A stretch of 39,163 nt of DNA from a bacterium (GCA_021811185.1 JAJZPL010000027.1:1-39163); one strand, 5' to 3'; numbered from the stretch's first letter, positions 1 through 7,958 are shown. Numbers and translations: made by a program. Notes: generated by a model from the letters alone, not told the origin.

Positions 1-1651
1 CTTCTATGGCCGCGGAATTCACCGTCAGCGGCGGATAGAAAGAATAGGTGGCGGTATTCTGCCATTGCGCCTCGTTAGGCGAAACGGCGCGGTCGAAATA
101 AACTTTAACGGTATCCGGGGCCGTGGCCGAAGCGTACACCATGTTCGGTTTCTCTATTTGGCCAATATATATATTGCTGGAAACAATGACTTCATCGTAA
201 TACAGGCCGCGCTGTACGGCGTTGGGAGGGTCGAGGTCGCTCCATCTTTCAAGACCTATGTAGGAATGCTGCCAGCCGCTGCCGGCGCTGAAGTCATATG
301 ACATATTGGCCACACGGTTGCCGTTCAGCCAGACCTTGATGTAGGAGGGGTTGGCGGGAGTCGAGACGTACAATTCCAGAGAGTTCCACCTGTCCGGAGC
401 TATCGGGATATTGCCGCTGAAAACCAGGTCATTCAGACTGAGATATCCCATGGGCGCCCCCGAGACTTTGGTAAGATGGAACGCAATAGGGTTGGAATAG
501 TCCGCGTCGTCTATGCTGGCTATTTTCTGGTCGTAGCCGTTCGCCACAGCGCTGAAGAACTGCTGAGGCGCGTAAAAATAGAACCGGTAATACGTCTCGT
601 TCATGACCAGCGGCGCCGCGTCGTAAAGCAGGCTCGCGTAGCGCCCGCTAACGGAGGCGTCATTTATATAAATAGAACCGCTGCCGTACAGTTTTGTGGT
701 AGTGGAAATAGCGAACCAGTTGCCGCCAGCCAGGTCTACGCCGCCCGACGGCCAGCCGCCCGCCGGGATATCGTTATCAAGGATGGCCTGCCCGTCGCGG
801 TTGAAATTATCCATGAAAACCGCTGGCTTGCTGAACCCGATAAAAGTCCCCTTGTTCTGCGTCCCCAGCACGGCCCCGTTAAGGCCGCCGACGCCGTTGA
901 CGGTAAGGGTATAGGTGGTGTTCAGCGCCAGCGCGGAGGCCAGCGTCAATTGCACCACCCTGTTATTATCCCTTCTGGCGGCAGTGTTCACGGTTACGGC
1001 CGGAGACAGGGAATAGTTGGAGGCCGTAGCTCCGTTGACCGCCACCGGCGCGTTGAAATTTACCCTTATGGTAGTGGCGTTCTTCATGTCCACGCCCATT
1101 ACCTTAAGTTCCGTCTCTTTACGGGCGTAGATATTACCAAGTTCCATCCAGCCGCCGGCTGCCGGGTAGAAGTAGGTGAACTGTATTACGAGCACGGCGG
1201 TGCTCACGGTGACCGCGAAGTAATCTGAGATAGGCACTTTTATCTGCGTAAGCCCCGCAGGCAGGCTTTCGGCCGACCAGGAATTAAGCGTCCTAACCAC
1301 GGTGGTGCCGTTGGCACGCGTAAGGGCCAGCGCCACATTCATCGCCGGGGTGCTGGTGCGGAAATCGAAAGAGAGGTAGTCGTACGTTGAAAGGTTGTAG
1401 CCGGTGGTGCCGGGGGTAAGCTGGGTGTACCATAAGTCGAAGGTGGCGTTCCAGGTGGAGGAAAGCACGCCTGTGCCGCAACCGAGCGCGGCCATGGTGC
1501 CGCCGTCGCCGGCCGGGCCGCCCAGTTTATTGGGCGTGCAGAGGCCGCTGCTGAAATCCTGTATAAGCAGGTCGGCGGCCTTGCCGTTACCAGGAAGGGC
1601 TGCAACGCCGAGAAAGAGCAAAAGCCCCGAGACCAGAAGTTTATGGCGCAT
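1..1651 (-). CDS. Secreted/surface protein with SbsA-type (Big_5) Ig-like domains, 3' end outside the window
   Basis: The reading frame is open from the ATG at 1651 to the window edge, giving 550 codons, and the C-terminus is missing. Residues 1-25 form a signal peptide (MRHKLLVSGLLLFLGVAALP, then GNGKA). Roughly residues 30-175 look like a beta-sandwich. About residues 175-265 match the bacterial Ig-like SbsA/Big_5 pattern (TTIRVNFNAPVAVNGATASN, a YSLSPA strand, then LNTTYTLTV). A jelly-roll or LamG-like region follows (YYRFYFYAPQQFFSAVANGY, then WNSLELYVS). A second Big_5-like domain (VKVYFDRAVSPNEAQWQN) begins just before the edge. The start lies 1 nt after the stop of the upstream gene (1653-3050) and has no clear ribosome-binding site, which suggests translational coupling. 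The role is probably extracellular surface display or an S-layer-like function. The ligand is unknown. Confidence 0.85.
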   Translation of the reverse strand, partial: MRHKLLVSGLLLFLGVAALPGNGKAADLLIQDFSSGLCTPNKLGGPAGDGGTMAALGCGTGVLSSTWNATFDLWYTQLTPGTTGYNLSTYDYLSFDFRTSTPAMNVALALTRANGTTVVRTLNSWSAESLPAGLTQIKVPISDYFAVTVSTAVLVIQFTYFYPAAGGWMELGNIYARKETELKVMGVDMKNATTIRVNFNAPVAVNGATASNYSLSPAVTVNTAARRDNNRVVQLTLASALALNTTYTLTVNGVGGLNGAVLGTQNKGTFIGFSKPAVFMDNFNRDGQAILDNDIPAGGWPSGGVDLAGGNWFAISTTTKLYGSGSIYINDASVSGRYASLLYDAAPLVMNETYYRFYFYAPQQFFSAVANGYDQKIASIDDADYSNPIAFHLTKVSGAPMGYLSLNDLVFSGNIPIAPDRWNSLELYVSTPANPSYIKVWLNGNRVANMSYDFSAGSGWQHSYIGLERWSDLDPPNAVQRGLYYDEVIVSSNIYIGQIEKPNMVYASATAPDTVKVYFDRAVSPNEAQWQNTATYSFYPPLTVNSAAIE

Positions 1652-1652
1652 T

Positions 1653-3050
1653 TTAATTTGTCCGCAGCCAGATCTGCCCCGTAACCGGCGCCGCCGGGTC
1701 GGAGGTGCGGTTCTCGATGGCAAGATTTTTAATGTTTGTAACGCCCGCGGAGCTGACCGCTATGCTGTATTGTCCGGTAGTAGCGGTTGTTGAAACGTAC
1801 ATCGTATATGTGCCGCCCTGATACGCCGTGACGTCCAGTTTCGCCTGCGGGCTGGCCGTGCCGATGCCGACATTGGCAGCTTTATCTATTGTCATGGCGT
1901 TAACCATCGGATTGGCGCCGGCTGGCTGAACCATAAACCTTAATCCACCGCCAAAACTGCCATCTGCCTGGCCTTTATATCCGAAAATAGCTCCGGTTCG
2001 GACCTGGCTGGCGGGATCAGAGGTTGAGTATTGCTGGGCAAATACAATTCCGTTCCCTAATGAATCTATAGCAGCCCCCCCGGAATAGGAGGCAAGAATG
2101 GAAGCCCCCTGTCCATTGTATGCGGCGTCGGCAACCGTTATCCCAGAAAGGGCTGTTAATTTCCCATCTGGAACTGTTTGCCCGATACCGACATTGCCGG
2201 AGGAAGTCAAGGTCATGTTCGTTGTGCCAATTCCGGTCCCGAACTCAAGATTTCCGGAGTCTGTTACAAGGACGTTTGAGCCGATAAAAGCCTGACCAAC
2301 TCCATCGCTTCCGCTCCACCTGATTACGCCATTTCCGATGGCACTTGCGGTTTGTTGGATACTCAAGATTGGATTTAGACCTGATAAATGCAGAATTGAT
2401 TTCGGACTCCTCGTCCCGATGCCGACATTCCCGGCCGTTGAGACATAGAGGTGAGGTGTTGTTGCGGAGGTGGACACCCACAGAGATGCCGGCAGTGTCT
2501 CTGGCGCGATTATGGTCATGGAAGAAACATTCTCTATCTGATTGTTGTTTAAATTCAGCGCCTGCGCGGCCGTGTGGTTACCCAGGTTGTCGCCGATGGC
2601 GCCGCTGCTGATCCATTGCAGATACCCGGCGGAGTCTTTGATCAATATCTGCCCTGCCGCGCCGTCGGTGATAAAGATCTTATTCGCGCCGGTGAAGGTT
2701 GAATTACCCACAAAATAAGCGCCGGAAGACACGGACAATACGCCATTCACCACCACATTGCCATCTCCGGCCACCGCACCGGAGTAGCCGGCCTGGGTGG
2801 AACCGAACACCGTAAATCCTTTTATTTCAGCGTTAGGATCAAGGAGAGTTCCGCCCGTGCCAAGCACGGTCAGATCCCCTTCGGAGCCTAGTTCGGTCTG
2901 GGAAATGGCTTTGCATGGCAGAAACGGATTCAAGAGAAGCAACAGCAATAAACCGAGGCAAACGGCCGGGAGGCGGAAGTCAACTCGCGGTCCTGCGATC
3001 TCCTCATCTGTCGGCCAGGCCGACGCACTTTCCCGGATAATCACCTTCAT
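1653..3050 (-). CDS. Tail-fibre/adhesin-like surface protein with NVGIGT repeats
   Basis: 465 residues. An N-terminal hydrophobic segment at about residues 28-48 (LPAVCLGLLLLLLLNPFLPC) follows a charged lead of about 27 residues, consistent with a long signal peptide or an anchor. The body is low-complexity and rich in beta-helix-like sequence. The phrase GNVGIGT.SP recurs three times (about residues 206, 285 and 393) with variants NVGIGQTVP and NVGIGTASP, each followed by a K-L-like strand. This motif is common in tail-fibre-like and trimeric surface proteins. No S74 peptidase chaperone domain is visible at the C-terminus. The ATG at 3050 is the only in-frame start because an in-frame TAG lies 9 nt upstream. 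GGAGG (RC at 3076-3080) is too far away to serve as a ribosome-binding site, and a TAGAAT hexamer lies right before the start. It is transcribed first in a pair with 1-1651. Function inferred: cell-surface fibre or adhesin. Confidence 0.8.
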   Translation of the reverse strand: MKVIIRESASAWPTDEEIAGPRVDFRLPAVCLGLLLLLLLNPFLPCKAISQTELGSEGDLTVLGTGGTLLDPNAEIKGFTVFGSTQAGYSGAVAGDGNVVVNGVLSVSSGAYFVGNSTFTGANKIFITDGAAGQILIKDSAGYLQWISSGAIGDNLGNHTAAQALNLNNNQIENVSSMTIIAPETLPASLWVSTSATTPHLYVSTAGNVGIGTRSPKSILHLSGLNPILSIQQTASAIGNGVIRWSGSDGVGQAFIGSNVLVTDSGNLEFGTGIGTTNMTLTSSGNVGIGQTVPDGKLTALSGITVADAAYNGQGASILASYSGGAAIDSLGNGIVFAQQYSTSDPASQVRTGAIFGYKGQADGSFGGGLRFMVQPAGANPMVNAMTIDKAANVGIGTASPQAKLDVTAYQGGTYTMYVSTTATTGQYSIAVSSAGVTNIKNLAIENRTSDPAAPVTGQIWLRTN

Positions 3051-3153
3051 AAAATAATTCTAACGCAAATATCGTCCTCCGCACATGAGGCGATATGCCC
3101 ATGCCTGCGTGCCTGTTTGCTTACGTACACAGCAACGGCCCCCCTCGTGGCAG

Positions 3154-3175
3154 ATAGAGACAGTTCTGTCTCTAT
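3154..3175. repeat. Perfect inverted repeat, operator-like
   Basis: Arms ATAGAGACAG and CTGTCTCTAT are separated by two T's. The repeat lies about 100 nt upstream of the start of the gene ending at 3050. It could be a dimeric repressor site or a small hairpin. No matching copy was noticed elsewhere in the window. Confidence 0.5.
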
Positions 3176-3278
3176 GAAAGCGCAGCCACGCATATGATTC
3201 AACCCGCCGTAAAGTTTATCAGATGAACCGTGCCGGGGAATGATATTTGGTATATATGCCGCCTTTCCGTACTCAGGA

Positions 3279-3309
3279 ACCGGCCGGGCGGTCGCTGCGC
3301 CCGGCCGGT
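3279..3309 (-). terminator. Stem-loop after the gene at 3324-4019
   Basis: A perfect 12-bp stem (ACCGGCCGGGCG with CGCCCGGCCGGT) and a 7-nt loop follow the stop of the minus-strand gene by 14 nt. There is no T-run on the minus strand, so it could be a weak terminator or an mRNA 3' stabiliser. On the plus strand a T6 tract lies about 11 nt after the stem. Confidence 0.55.
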
Positions 3310-3323
3310 GAACTATTACTTTT

Positions 3324-3840
3324 TTAATGCTTGACCCAGCACGGTATGTTCGCCAGCGGGGTCGCCTGTCCGTCCCTCATCGAGGTCATCGAGGGCTTGC
3401 CGCCGTTCTGGCCGGGGGTGATCGTCACGGAAACCCTGGAAGTGATCCCGAAGACCGTAAGGTCGCCCGCCACTTCAAGCTTGTCGCCCCCAACCCGGCT
3501 CACGACCTTTACATTGCCGAGTTCCATCGCTTCCCGCAGGTCGCCGCCGGCGAACTGCCAGAGACGGACGCTGCTGCCGTTGAGCGCTATGGCATGCCCC
3601 TCATCCTCTTCCGACAGGCAGACGTACGCCGGATTCTCCACCTTTGTCCTCTTGCTGTCTCGAGCCGAGCCGGGCAGGTTGAAGAGCTTTTCCCGGGACG
3701 GCACCATTACGAACTTGGCGCAACCGCCGTTCTGCGCTAGCGAGGAATTCAGCTTCGGCCTGGTGACCGTGGTTCCGCCGGGACACTTGAATTCGCACTT
3801 GTCCGCGTTGACACCGCTGAACGCGCAGGTTTCCATGCCC
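3324..3840. repeat. Duplicated 3' segment, copy 1 (copy 2 at 6855-7371)
   Basis: The last roughly 517 bp of this gene match 6855-7371 at a constant offset of 3531 with scattered substitutions only, at both DNA and protein level. Together with the shared upstream region this indicates duplication within the island. The middle of the two genes is unrelated in length. Confidence 0.85.
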
Positions 3841-4019
3841 GGCAGACCGCCCAAGGAAAGTCCCTCGCGCTGGATACCTTTGACTGCGGGCATCGAGACT
3901 TCGGAATCCGTTCCGCGTACATCCTCTGCCTTAAGCCCGTTAAGTTCGAAGGTCCCGGCATATCCGGTACCACTTATCGCCAATAGAATCGCCGTGACCG
4001 CGTTAATGCCTAGTTTCAT
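3324..4019 (-). CDS. Exported orphan protein A1 (leader A; C-terminal domain shared with A3)
   Basis: 231 residues. Residues 1-22 are a signal peptide (MKLGINAVTAILLAISGTGY then AG). A leader-A motif follows (GTFELNGLKAEDV, then EVSMPAV). From about residue 60 the mature domain (GMETCAFSGVNADKCEF to IPCWVKH at the C-terminus) is nearly identical to the C-terminal domain of the gene at 6855-7958. It has six cysteines, three of them in CAFSGVNADKCEFKCPGG, which suggests disulphides in the periplasm or outside the cell. I recognise no family. ATG 4019 is preceded by AGGAGGAA with suitable spacing. The upstream 160 bp is also shared with the 7958 gene and carries a class A promoter. A stem-loop follows the stop. 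It is probably an independently transcribed secreted protein. Confidence 0.85.
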   Translation of the reverse strand: MKLGINAVTAILLAISGTGYAGTFELNGLKAEDVRGTDSEVSMPAVKGIQREGLSLGGLPGMETCAFSGVNADKCEFKCPGGTTVTRPKLNSSLAQNGGCAKFVMVPSREKLFNLPGSARDSKRTKVENPAYVCLSEEDEGHAIALNGSSVRLWQFAGGDLREAMELGNVKVVSRVGGDKLEVAGDLTVFGITSRVSVTITPGQNGGKPSMTSMRDGQATPLANIPCWVKH

Positions 4020-4076
4020 GGGAATCTTCCTCCTGTAATCTTAAAGTTCCGATATGCCCTTCGTATCCCTGTTCAT

Positions 4077-4176
4077 AGTTTACACCGGGGGATGGAGTTC
4101 CAACAGTATCCTTGGTCCCTGTTCTTCGAGGAAATGGACCCGCCGATTTTTCCGCTAACTTTACTGTTTCTTTACC
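4077..4176 (-). promoter_or_regulatory. Class A promoter of the 3324-4019 gene
   Basis: Read on the minus strand: direct repeat GGTAAAGAAAC / AGTAAAGTTAG (4155-4176, 11-bp period), 35 nt, GGGAC (4115-4119), 32 nt, then TAAACTAT with hexamer TAAACT at 4077-4082. The start codon is 57 nt further on. The same order and spacing occur in front of four other leader-A genes. No good -35 box is visible, which suggests activator dependence. Confidence 0.65.
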
Positions 4177-4293
4177 GTTAATCCTGCGCGTCAAGCTCCT
4201 TGCGTCAAGCCGTTAACTCTTCGCTCCGGACGCTGAGCCGTAAGTTCCTCCGAAGCGGCATAAGCGCGGCCGCACGCCCACGTCCGGACACTC

Positions 4294-5049
4294 TCATTCC
4301 AGGCACGGGTCCGAACTGACCCTGCGTATACAGCCCCTGGAGCTGCAGCCGCCGCCCTCGAGCCAGCAGCCGTAAACATTACAGCCGCTGGCGCGGCGCG
4401 AGCAGCCGAACGCGCCGCAATCTCCGCCGGGATAATAGGTCCCGAAGTCGTTGGCCCCGCCGCAGCTCTCAAAAGGATCGGACGAGGGGTACGGAGCCGT
4501 ACCATACTTGTCCAGGTAGTTTATCGTGAAGCTCTCCCCGCCCAGCCTCGTTTCCAGGACTATATAGCCGCTGTTGGCCATTTTAGCCGCCATATGCGCC
4601 ATCGCGGCTTCCCTGCCGCCCTTAGGCTCGGCTGCTATGTTGAGGTATTCCCAGATATTGCTGTCGCCGGGCGCGTTGAAATACAGCCTGTAGCGGTCGG
4701 CGTCCTGGAAGCTTTCGTAGACCTGGTAGCCGGCGGCGGTCAAGCCCTTCACGGCCGCTTCCAGGGAAAGCGCGGCGGCCTGGGCGGACAGGAACCGCCC
4801 GCTTTCAAACCACTTGGGCCTGCTGGGCGCGGGCGCATGCGGGTGAGGCTGAGGGGAATGGTCCCAGGAGGACCCGGGCTGATGGCCGCCGCCGTGTCCG
4901 AAGAACCCGCGGACCGGGCCGGCCGTCATCTCCGAGCCCAAACTATTGAACACGGCTTCCGAAGAGTTCCTTAACTCCTCCGGTCCCCCGGCCAGGGCCG
5001 CGGCTCCGGATGACAGCATTATAATCAATACCGCTATGAATCTCATCAT
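4294..5049 (-). CDS. Exported protein with His/Pro linker and Cys-rich tail, unknown function
   Basis: 251 residues. Signal peptide MMRFIAVLIIMLSSGAAALA, cleavage near AGG. Residues about 45-75 are a Gly/His/Pro linker (GGGHQPGSSWDHSPQPHPHA). Residues about 80-185 look like a compact alpha/beta domain (LSLEAAVKGLTAAGYQVYES onward). The last 60 residues hold ten Cys, many in Gly-rich spacing (GGDCGAFGC, GCNVYGC, GGGCSSRGC), resembling a disulphide-knotted or metal-binding tail. AAGGAGAACTT precedes ATG 5049; an adjacent second ATG is an alternative. It lies 62 nt after the lipoprotein gene 5112-5915 and may be cotranscribed with it. I recognise no family. Confidence 0.75.
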   Translation of the reverse strand: MMRFIAVLIIMLSSGAAALAGGPEELRNSSEAVFNSLGSEMTAGPVRGFFGHGGGHQPGSSWDHSPQPHPHAPAPSRPKWFESGRFLSAQAAALSLEAAVKGLTAAGYQVYESFQDADRYRLYFNAPGDSNIWEYLNIAAEPKGGREAAMAHMAAKMANSGYIVLETRLGGESFTINYLDKYGTAPYPSSDPFESCGGANDFGTYYPGGDCGAFGCSRRASGCNVYGCWLEGGGCSSRGCIRRVSSDPCLE

Positions 5050-5111
5050 AAGTTCTCCTTAAATTCTCCCCGCCGTCGTCTCCGCGCTCCGGGGGAAGTT
5101 TACGTGCGGGG

Positions 5112-5915
5112 CTACCGCCCGTGGCATTCTCCCTGGAAAGTATAGACTTTCTCCGTATCTGAAGCGTGCCCGCTGTAGTCGGCAAGGTTCTTCTCCCCGC
5201 GCAGGAACCTGGCCGAAATATCCCGGTCCGTAGTCTCATAATAGTAGCGCACGAACCTTTCCCCGTAACGGGTCGCCCATACGGTATGGCAGTTGGGCGG
5301 AAGCTGCCCGTGCGCGGGGCCGGCGTGCTCCGGGTGGCCGGGCATAGGCACATGGGGCGCGCGCAGGTCATTCGTCCCCGCCGGGGACAGCAGGCTTATT
5401 TCATTCAGCAGGGCCTCCCCGGAAACACCCGCGGTAAAGCCCTTATCGGCGGCGGCCTTGTCGCAGATAATGTCCTGCGCCTGATAACTGCAGCTTTCCA
5501 TGCCGCCTTCCTCCGGGCCGCGGTGTATATAGGTGGCTATATCACCGGCCAGGTCGAAGTTCTGCCCCGTCTGGACGGCGTTCAGGCGGAAATGCTCCCC
5601 GAGGGGGATGTTCTTGTCGAATTTAAGTTCTATGGTAGTAGCCGGGCTGGCGTTATCAACCTCGAGACGGATCATATTCTCGTTGTTGACCGGCCCGAGG
5701 GTGGCCCTGGCGGTGAACTGCCCCGGATCAAGCACGATGGTCTTCTCCGGCTTGCAGTTCCACCAGTCGAATGCCTGATCGCAGTCCTGGCCTTTCTGCA
5801 CGAACGTAATGGGCTCGTGGACCCCGAGAACGCCGCTGAACTTTATTCCGCAGCCGGCAAGAACGGCAGCCGCCAGCCCCAGCATCCACGCACCAGCCAA
5901 TGATTTCCGTCTCAT
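5112..5915 (-). CDS. Predicted lipoprotein, unknown function
   Basis: 267 residues. A type II signal peptide with lipobox L-A-G-C puts the lipidated Cys at residue 22 (WMLGLAAAVLAGCG). The mature part begins with a beta-rich domain (IKFSGVLGVHEPITFV) and contains further cysteines (CDQAFDWWNC, MESCSYQAQDIIC, PNCHTV, GECHGR). A His/Pro-rich patch (HVPMPGHPEHAGPAHGQ) lies near residue 195. AGGAGG precedes ATG 5915 with slightly long spacing. It probably sits on the inner or outer membrane facing the periplasm. It lies between a leader-A gene upstream and a Cys-rich exported protein downstream. A hairpin at 5950-5980 separates it from the upstream gene, and no clear promoter of its own was seen. 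Confidence 0.8.
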   Translation of the reverse strand: MRRKSLAGAWMLGLAAAVLAGCGIKFSGVLGVHEPITFVQKGQDCDQAFDWWNCKPEKTIVLDPGQFTARATLGPVNNENMIRLEVDNASPATTIELKFDKNIPLGEHFRLNAVQTGQNFDLAGDIATYIHRGPEEGGMESCSYQAQDIICDKAAADKGFTAGVSGEALLNEISLLSPAGTNDLRAPHVPMPGHPEHAGPAHGQLPPNCHTVWATRYGERFVRYYYETTDRDISARFLRGEKNLADYSGHASDTEKVYTFQGECHGR

Positions 5916-5949
5916 AATACGCCGCCTCCTGAGATATACCGCCGCCGCA

Positions 5950-5980
5950 CGTCCGGGGATTCCTTTCCTGGAACCGGACG
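5950..5980 (-). terminator. Stem-loop after the 5990-6610 gene
   Basis: The arms CGTCCGG (5950-5956) and CCGGACG (5974-5980) pair, 9 nt past the stop on the minus strand. There is no T-run, so it may attenuate rather than end transcription into the lipoprotein gene. Confidence 0.4.
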
Positions 5981-5989
5981 GGAAAGGCC

Positions 5990-6610
5990 CTAGTAGTTCT
6001 TTATATTCCTCATGTCGATCCTGAAATTACCGCCGGTCTTGGGATCCTTGTGCCATTTCCCGTCGATAACGACCGCGACTTCCTGATAACCGCCGGGGAC
6101 AAGGCCCTTCCTGGTCCCGAAGGGAAGCTCCGCCGTCGCCTTGGCCGTCTTGGCGGCCGCGTCATAGTCGACCAAGCTCAGATCCAGTTCGCGATACTCC
6201 GGATAAGTAGAAGCCCAGGCCGGCTCGTTCCAGCTGTCTCCGGGGCGGTAGTTTATAAAAACCACCTTTACCCGGCCCGCGCTATCCGCTACGGGGGCGT
6301 CGGCAGGGAAATAAACATTGAGCCATACGGGACCGGCCGTAACCATATTCCCCACCAGGGACGCGAGCTGGTAATCTATCTTGACCTTAACGCCGTTATC
6401 CGAGTTAAGCTCTATATGCTTCCAGTCACCGTATCCGGCCCTGGCAGCCGGCCCCTCGGCCGCGGCCGCGCTGACTGCGGGCACCACCGCTTCGGACGAA
6501 GCCTTCTTTACGTCCGCCGCCTTGATCCCATCCAAACCGAACCCGCCGGCGTAGCCCGTACCGGACACCGCCAGCAGAACCGCAACTACTATTTTTGTGT
6601 TTACTTTCAT
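5990..6610 (-). CDS. Exported orphan protein A2 (leader A), beta-sandwich-like
   Basis: 206 residues from ATG 6610, preceded by AAGGAG at 10 nt. A longer frame to 6676 would run back over the predicted -10 box and is rejected. Signal peptide MKVNTKIVVAVLLAVSGTGY then AG, followed by the leader-A motif GGFGLDGIKAADV and AVVPAV. The mature part, about residues 55-206, is rich in alternating beta strands (VKVKIDYQLASLVGN, GRVKVVFINYRPGDSW, GYQEVAVVIDGKWH) and has few or no cysteines, unlike A1 and A3. It resembles a carbohydrate-binding or Ig-like sandwich only in general character, and I cannot assign a family. A class A promoter lies upstream and a stem-loop follows. Confidence 0.8.
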   Translation of the reverse strand: MKVNTKIVVAVLLAVSGTGYAGGFGLDGIKAADVKKASSEAVVPAVSAAAAEGPAARAGYGDWKHIELNSDNGVKVKIDYQLASLVGNMVTAGPVWLNVYFPADAPVADSAGRVKVVFINYRPGDSWNEPAWASTYPEYRELDLSLVDYDAAAKTAKATAELPFGTRKGLVPGGYQEVAVVIDGKWHKDPKTGGNFRIDMRNIKNY

Positions 6611-6675
6611 AAGATCAATTCTCCTTATCCTGTATCGAACAACGACCGCAATGTCTTTACTCCGCCAATATTTCA

Positions 6676-6775
6676 AGTTTAGCTCCTATAAAGGATGCTT
6701 CATAGTGTCCATAGTCCCTGTTTCCGCCGGAAATGGGCCCCCGGATAAGCCCTGCTTCTTTACCTGTTCTTTACC
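6676..6775 (-). promoter_or_regulatory. Class A promoter of the 5990-6610 gene
   Basis: Read on the minus strand: GGTAAAGAACA / GGTAAAGAAGC (6754-6775), the cleanest 11-bp direct repeat of the set, then 35 nt, GGGAC (6714-6718), 32 nt, TAAACT (6676-6681). The start codon is 65 nt downstream. Confidence 0.65.
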
Positions 6776-6808
6776 GTATGGAGCGCGCAGCGTCGCCGGA
6801 CAAGGCCT

Positions 6809-6858
6809 GACGCACTTACTACAGCAATGATTCTGAAGGGGCACGCCTTACGTTTTAA
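6809..6858 (+). pseudogene. Relic of the 3' end of an A6-like gene (homologue at 17431-17498)
   Basis: CTTACTACAGCAATGAT is identical at 6815-6831 and 17437-17453. The match continues with one mismatch through CTGAAGGG, and GACGCA also matches upstream after a 2-nt deletion. In frame it reads YYSNDSEGARLTF then stop, against PYYSNDPEG in the intact gene. The rest of the gene is absent. It is jammed between the promoter of A2 and the stop codon of A3, which it overlaps. Confidence 0.6.
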
Positions 6859-7371
6859 TGCTTGACCCAGCACGGTATGTTCACCAGCGGGGTCGCCTGT
6901 CCGTCCCTCATAGAGGTCATCGAGGGCTTGCCGCCGTTCTGGCCGGGGGTGATCGTCACGGAGACCCTGGAGGTGTTCCCGAAGAGCGTCAGGTCGCCTG
7001 CCACATTGAGCTTCCCGTCCGGAGCCTGGCTCACTACCTTTACATTGCCGAGCTCCATCGCCATCCTCAGGTCGCCGCCGGCAAACTGCCAGAGGCGGAC
7101 GCTGCTGCCGTTGAGCGCTATGGCATGCCCCTCATCCCCTTCCGACAGGCAGACGTAAGAGGGATTCTCCACTTTGGTCATCTGGCTGTCATGGGACGAG
7201 CCGGGCAGATTGAAGAGCTTGCCCTGGGACGGCGCCATTACGAACTTGGCGCAGCCGCCGTTCTGCACTAGCGAGGAATTCAGCTTCGGCCTGGTGACCG
7301 TGGTTCCGCCGGGACACTTGAATTCGCACTTGTCCGCGTTGACACCGCTGAACGCGCAGGTTTCCATGCCG
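6855..7371. repeat. Duplicated 3' segment, copy 2 (copy 1 at 3324-3840)
   Basis: See the partner copy. The two segments end together at the codons for GMETC, where homology stops and the A3-specific helical segment begins. Confidence 0.85.
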
Positions 7372-7958
7372 TCCATGGCCAGCCCGGCGCGGCCCTGTAC
7401 TGCGCCGATGTCCACTACGTCCGCGTAAATAGCGGCCAGCTCGCGCCTCAGTTCGGCGTAAGTGCCCGCGGATATCAGCGCGGAATATATCCGGTCCTTG
7501 GCCGCGGCGCTCCTGGCGCGCATCTCCACCATTGACTTGGCCTCTTTGCCCGCCTGATCATAGACCCTGGCGTACGTCTTCAGCGCGGACACGCTGGTCT
7601 CGTAAGCGGCCCGGCTCGGGGAGGCCGGGTCGGGCTTGGCGGCGATCCTGGCCACGGCGGCGCCGTAATAGCCGGCGTAAAGCGCCGGGGTCAGGTCCAT
7701 GATGCCGTCGTCCAGCAGGAGCTGGGAAGCCAGGCCCGCCGTGCGCTCGTCGCTGTTAACCAGATAGGCGCGCTCGAAGTCATTTATCGTCCCCTGCGCG
7801 GCTTTCCCGACCGCCAGTTCAGCGGACGGCATCGGAAGCGCCACCTCGGTTTTCGCCACGTCTCCAGCTTTGACGGCGCCCAAAGAGAACTCCCCGGCGT
7901 AACCCGTACCCGAAACTGCCAGCAGAACCGCCGCTACCGCATTAATGCTTGCTTTCAT
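6855..7958 (-). CDS. Exported orphan protein A3 (leader A; longer mosaic paralogue of A1)
   Basis: 367 residues. Signal peptide MKASINAVAAVLLAVSGTGY then AG, and leader-A motif GEFSLGAVKAGDV. Residues about 45-195 are a mostly alpha-helical segment absent from A1 (for example NDFERAYLVNSDERTAGLAS and LISAGTYAELRRELAAIYAD). Residues about 197-367 are the same Cys-containing domain as A1 (CAFSGVNADKCEFKCPGG to NIPCWVKH). A1 and A3 therefore share promoter, leader and C-terminal domain and differ by about 400 bp in the middle. AGGAGGAA lies 9 nt upstream of ATG 7958. It is predicted to be secreted or periplasmic; the function is unknown. Confidence 0.85.
   Translation of the reverse strand: MKASINAVAAVLLAVSGTGYAGEFSLGAVKAGDVAKTEVALPMPSAELAVGKAAQGTINDFERAYLVNSDERTAGLASQLLLDDGIMDLTPALYAGYYGAAVARIAAKPDPASPSRAAYETSVSALKTYARVYDQAGKEAKSMVEMRARSAAAKDRIYSALISAGTYAELRRELAAIYADVVDIGAVQGRAGLAMDGMETCAFSGVNADKCEFKCPGGTTVTRPKLNSSLVQNGGCAKFVMAPSQGKLFNLPGSSHDSQMTKVENPSYVCLSEGDEGHAIALNGSSVRLWQFAGGDLRMAMELGNVKVVSQAPDGKLNVAGDLTLFGNTSRVSVTITPGQNGGKPSMTSMRDGQATPLVNIPCWVKH

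Noticed and set aside
3331-4038. 235-codon plus-strand frame opposite the A1 gene, with a similar frame opposite A3
   Set aside because: It looks conserved only because A1 and A3 themselves are duplicates. The coding strand has signal peptide, ribosome-binding site and promoter; the opposite strand has none.
4115-4119. GGGAC read as the -35 element of an extracytoplasmic-function sigma factor promoter
   Set aside because: The conserved gap to the -10-like TAAACT is 32 nt, far from the 16-18 nt needed, and no conserved hexamer lies at the right distance. It is better explained as a second protein-binding site.
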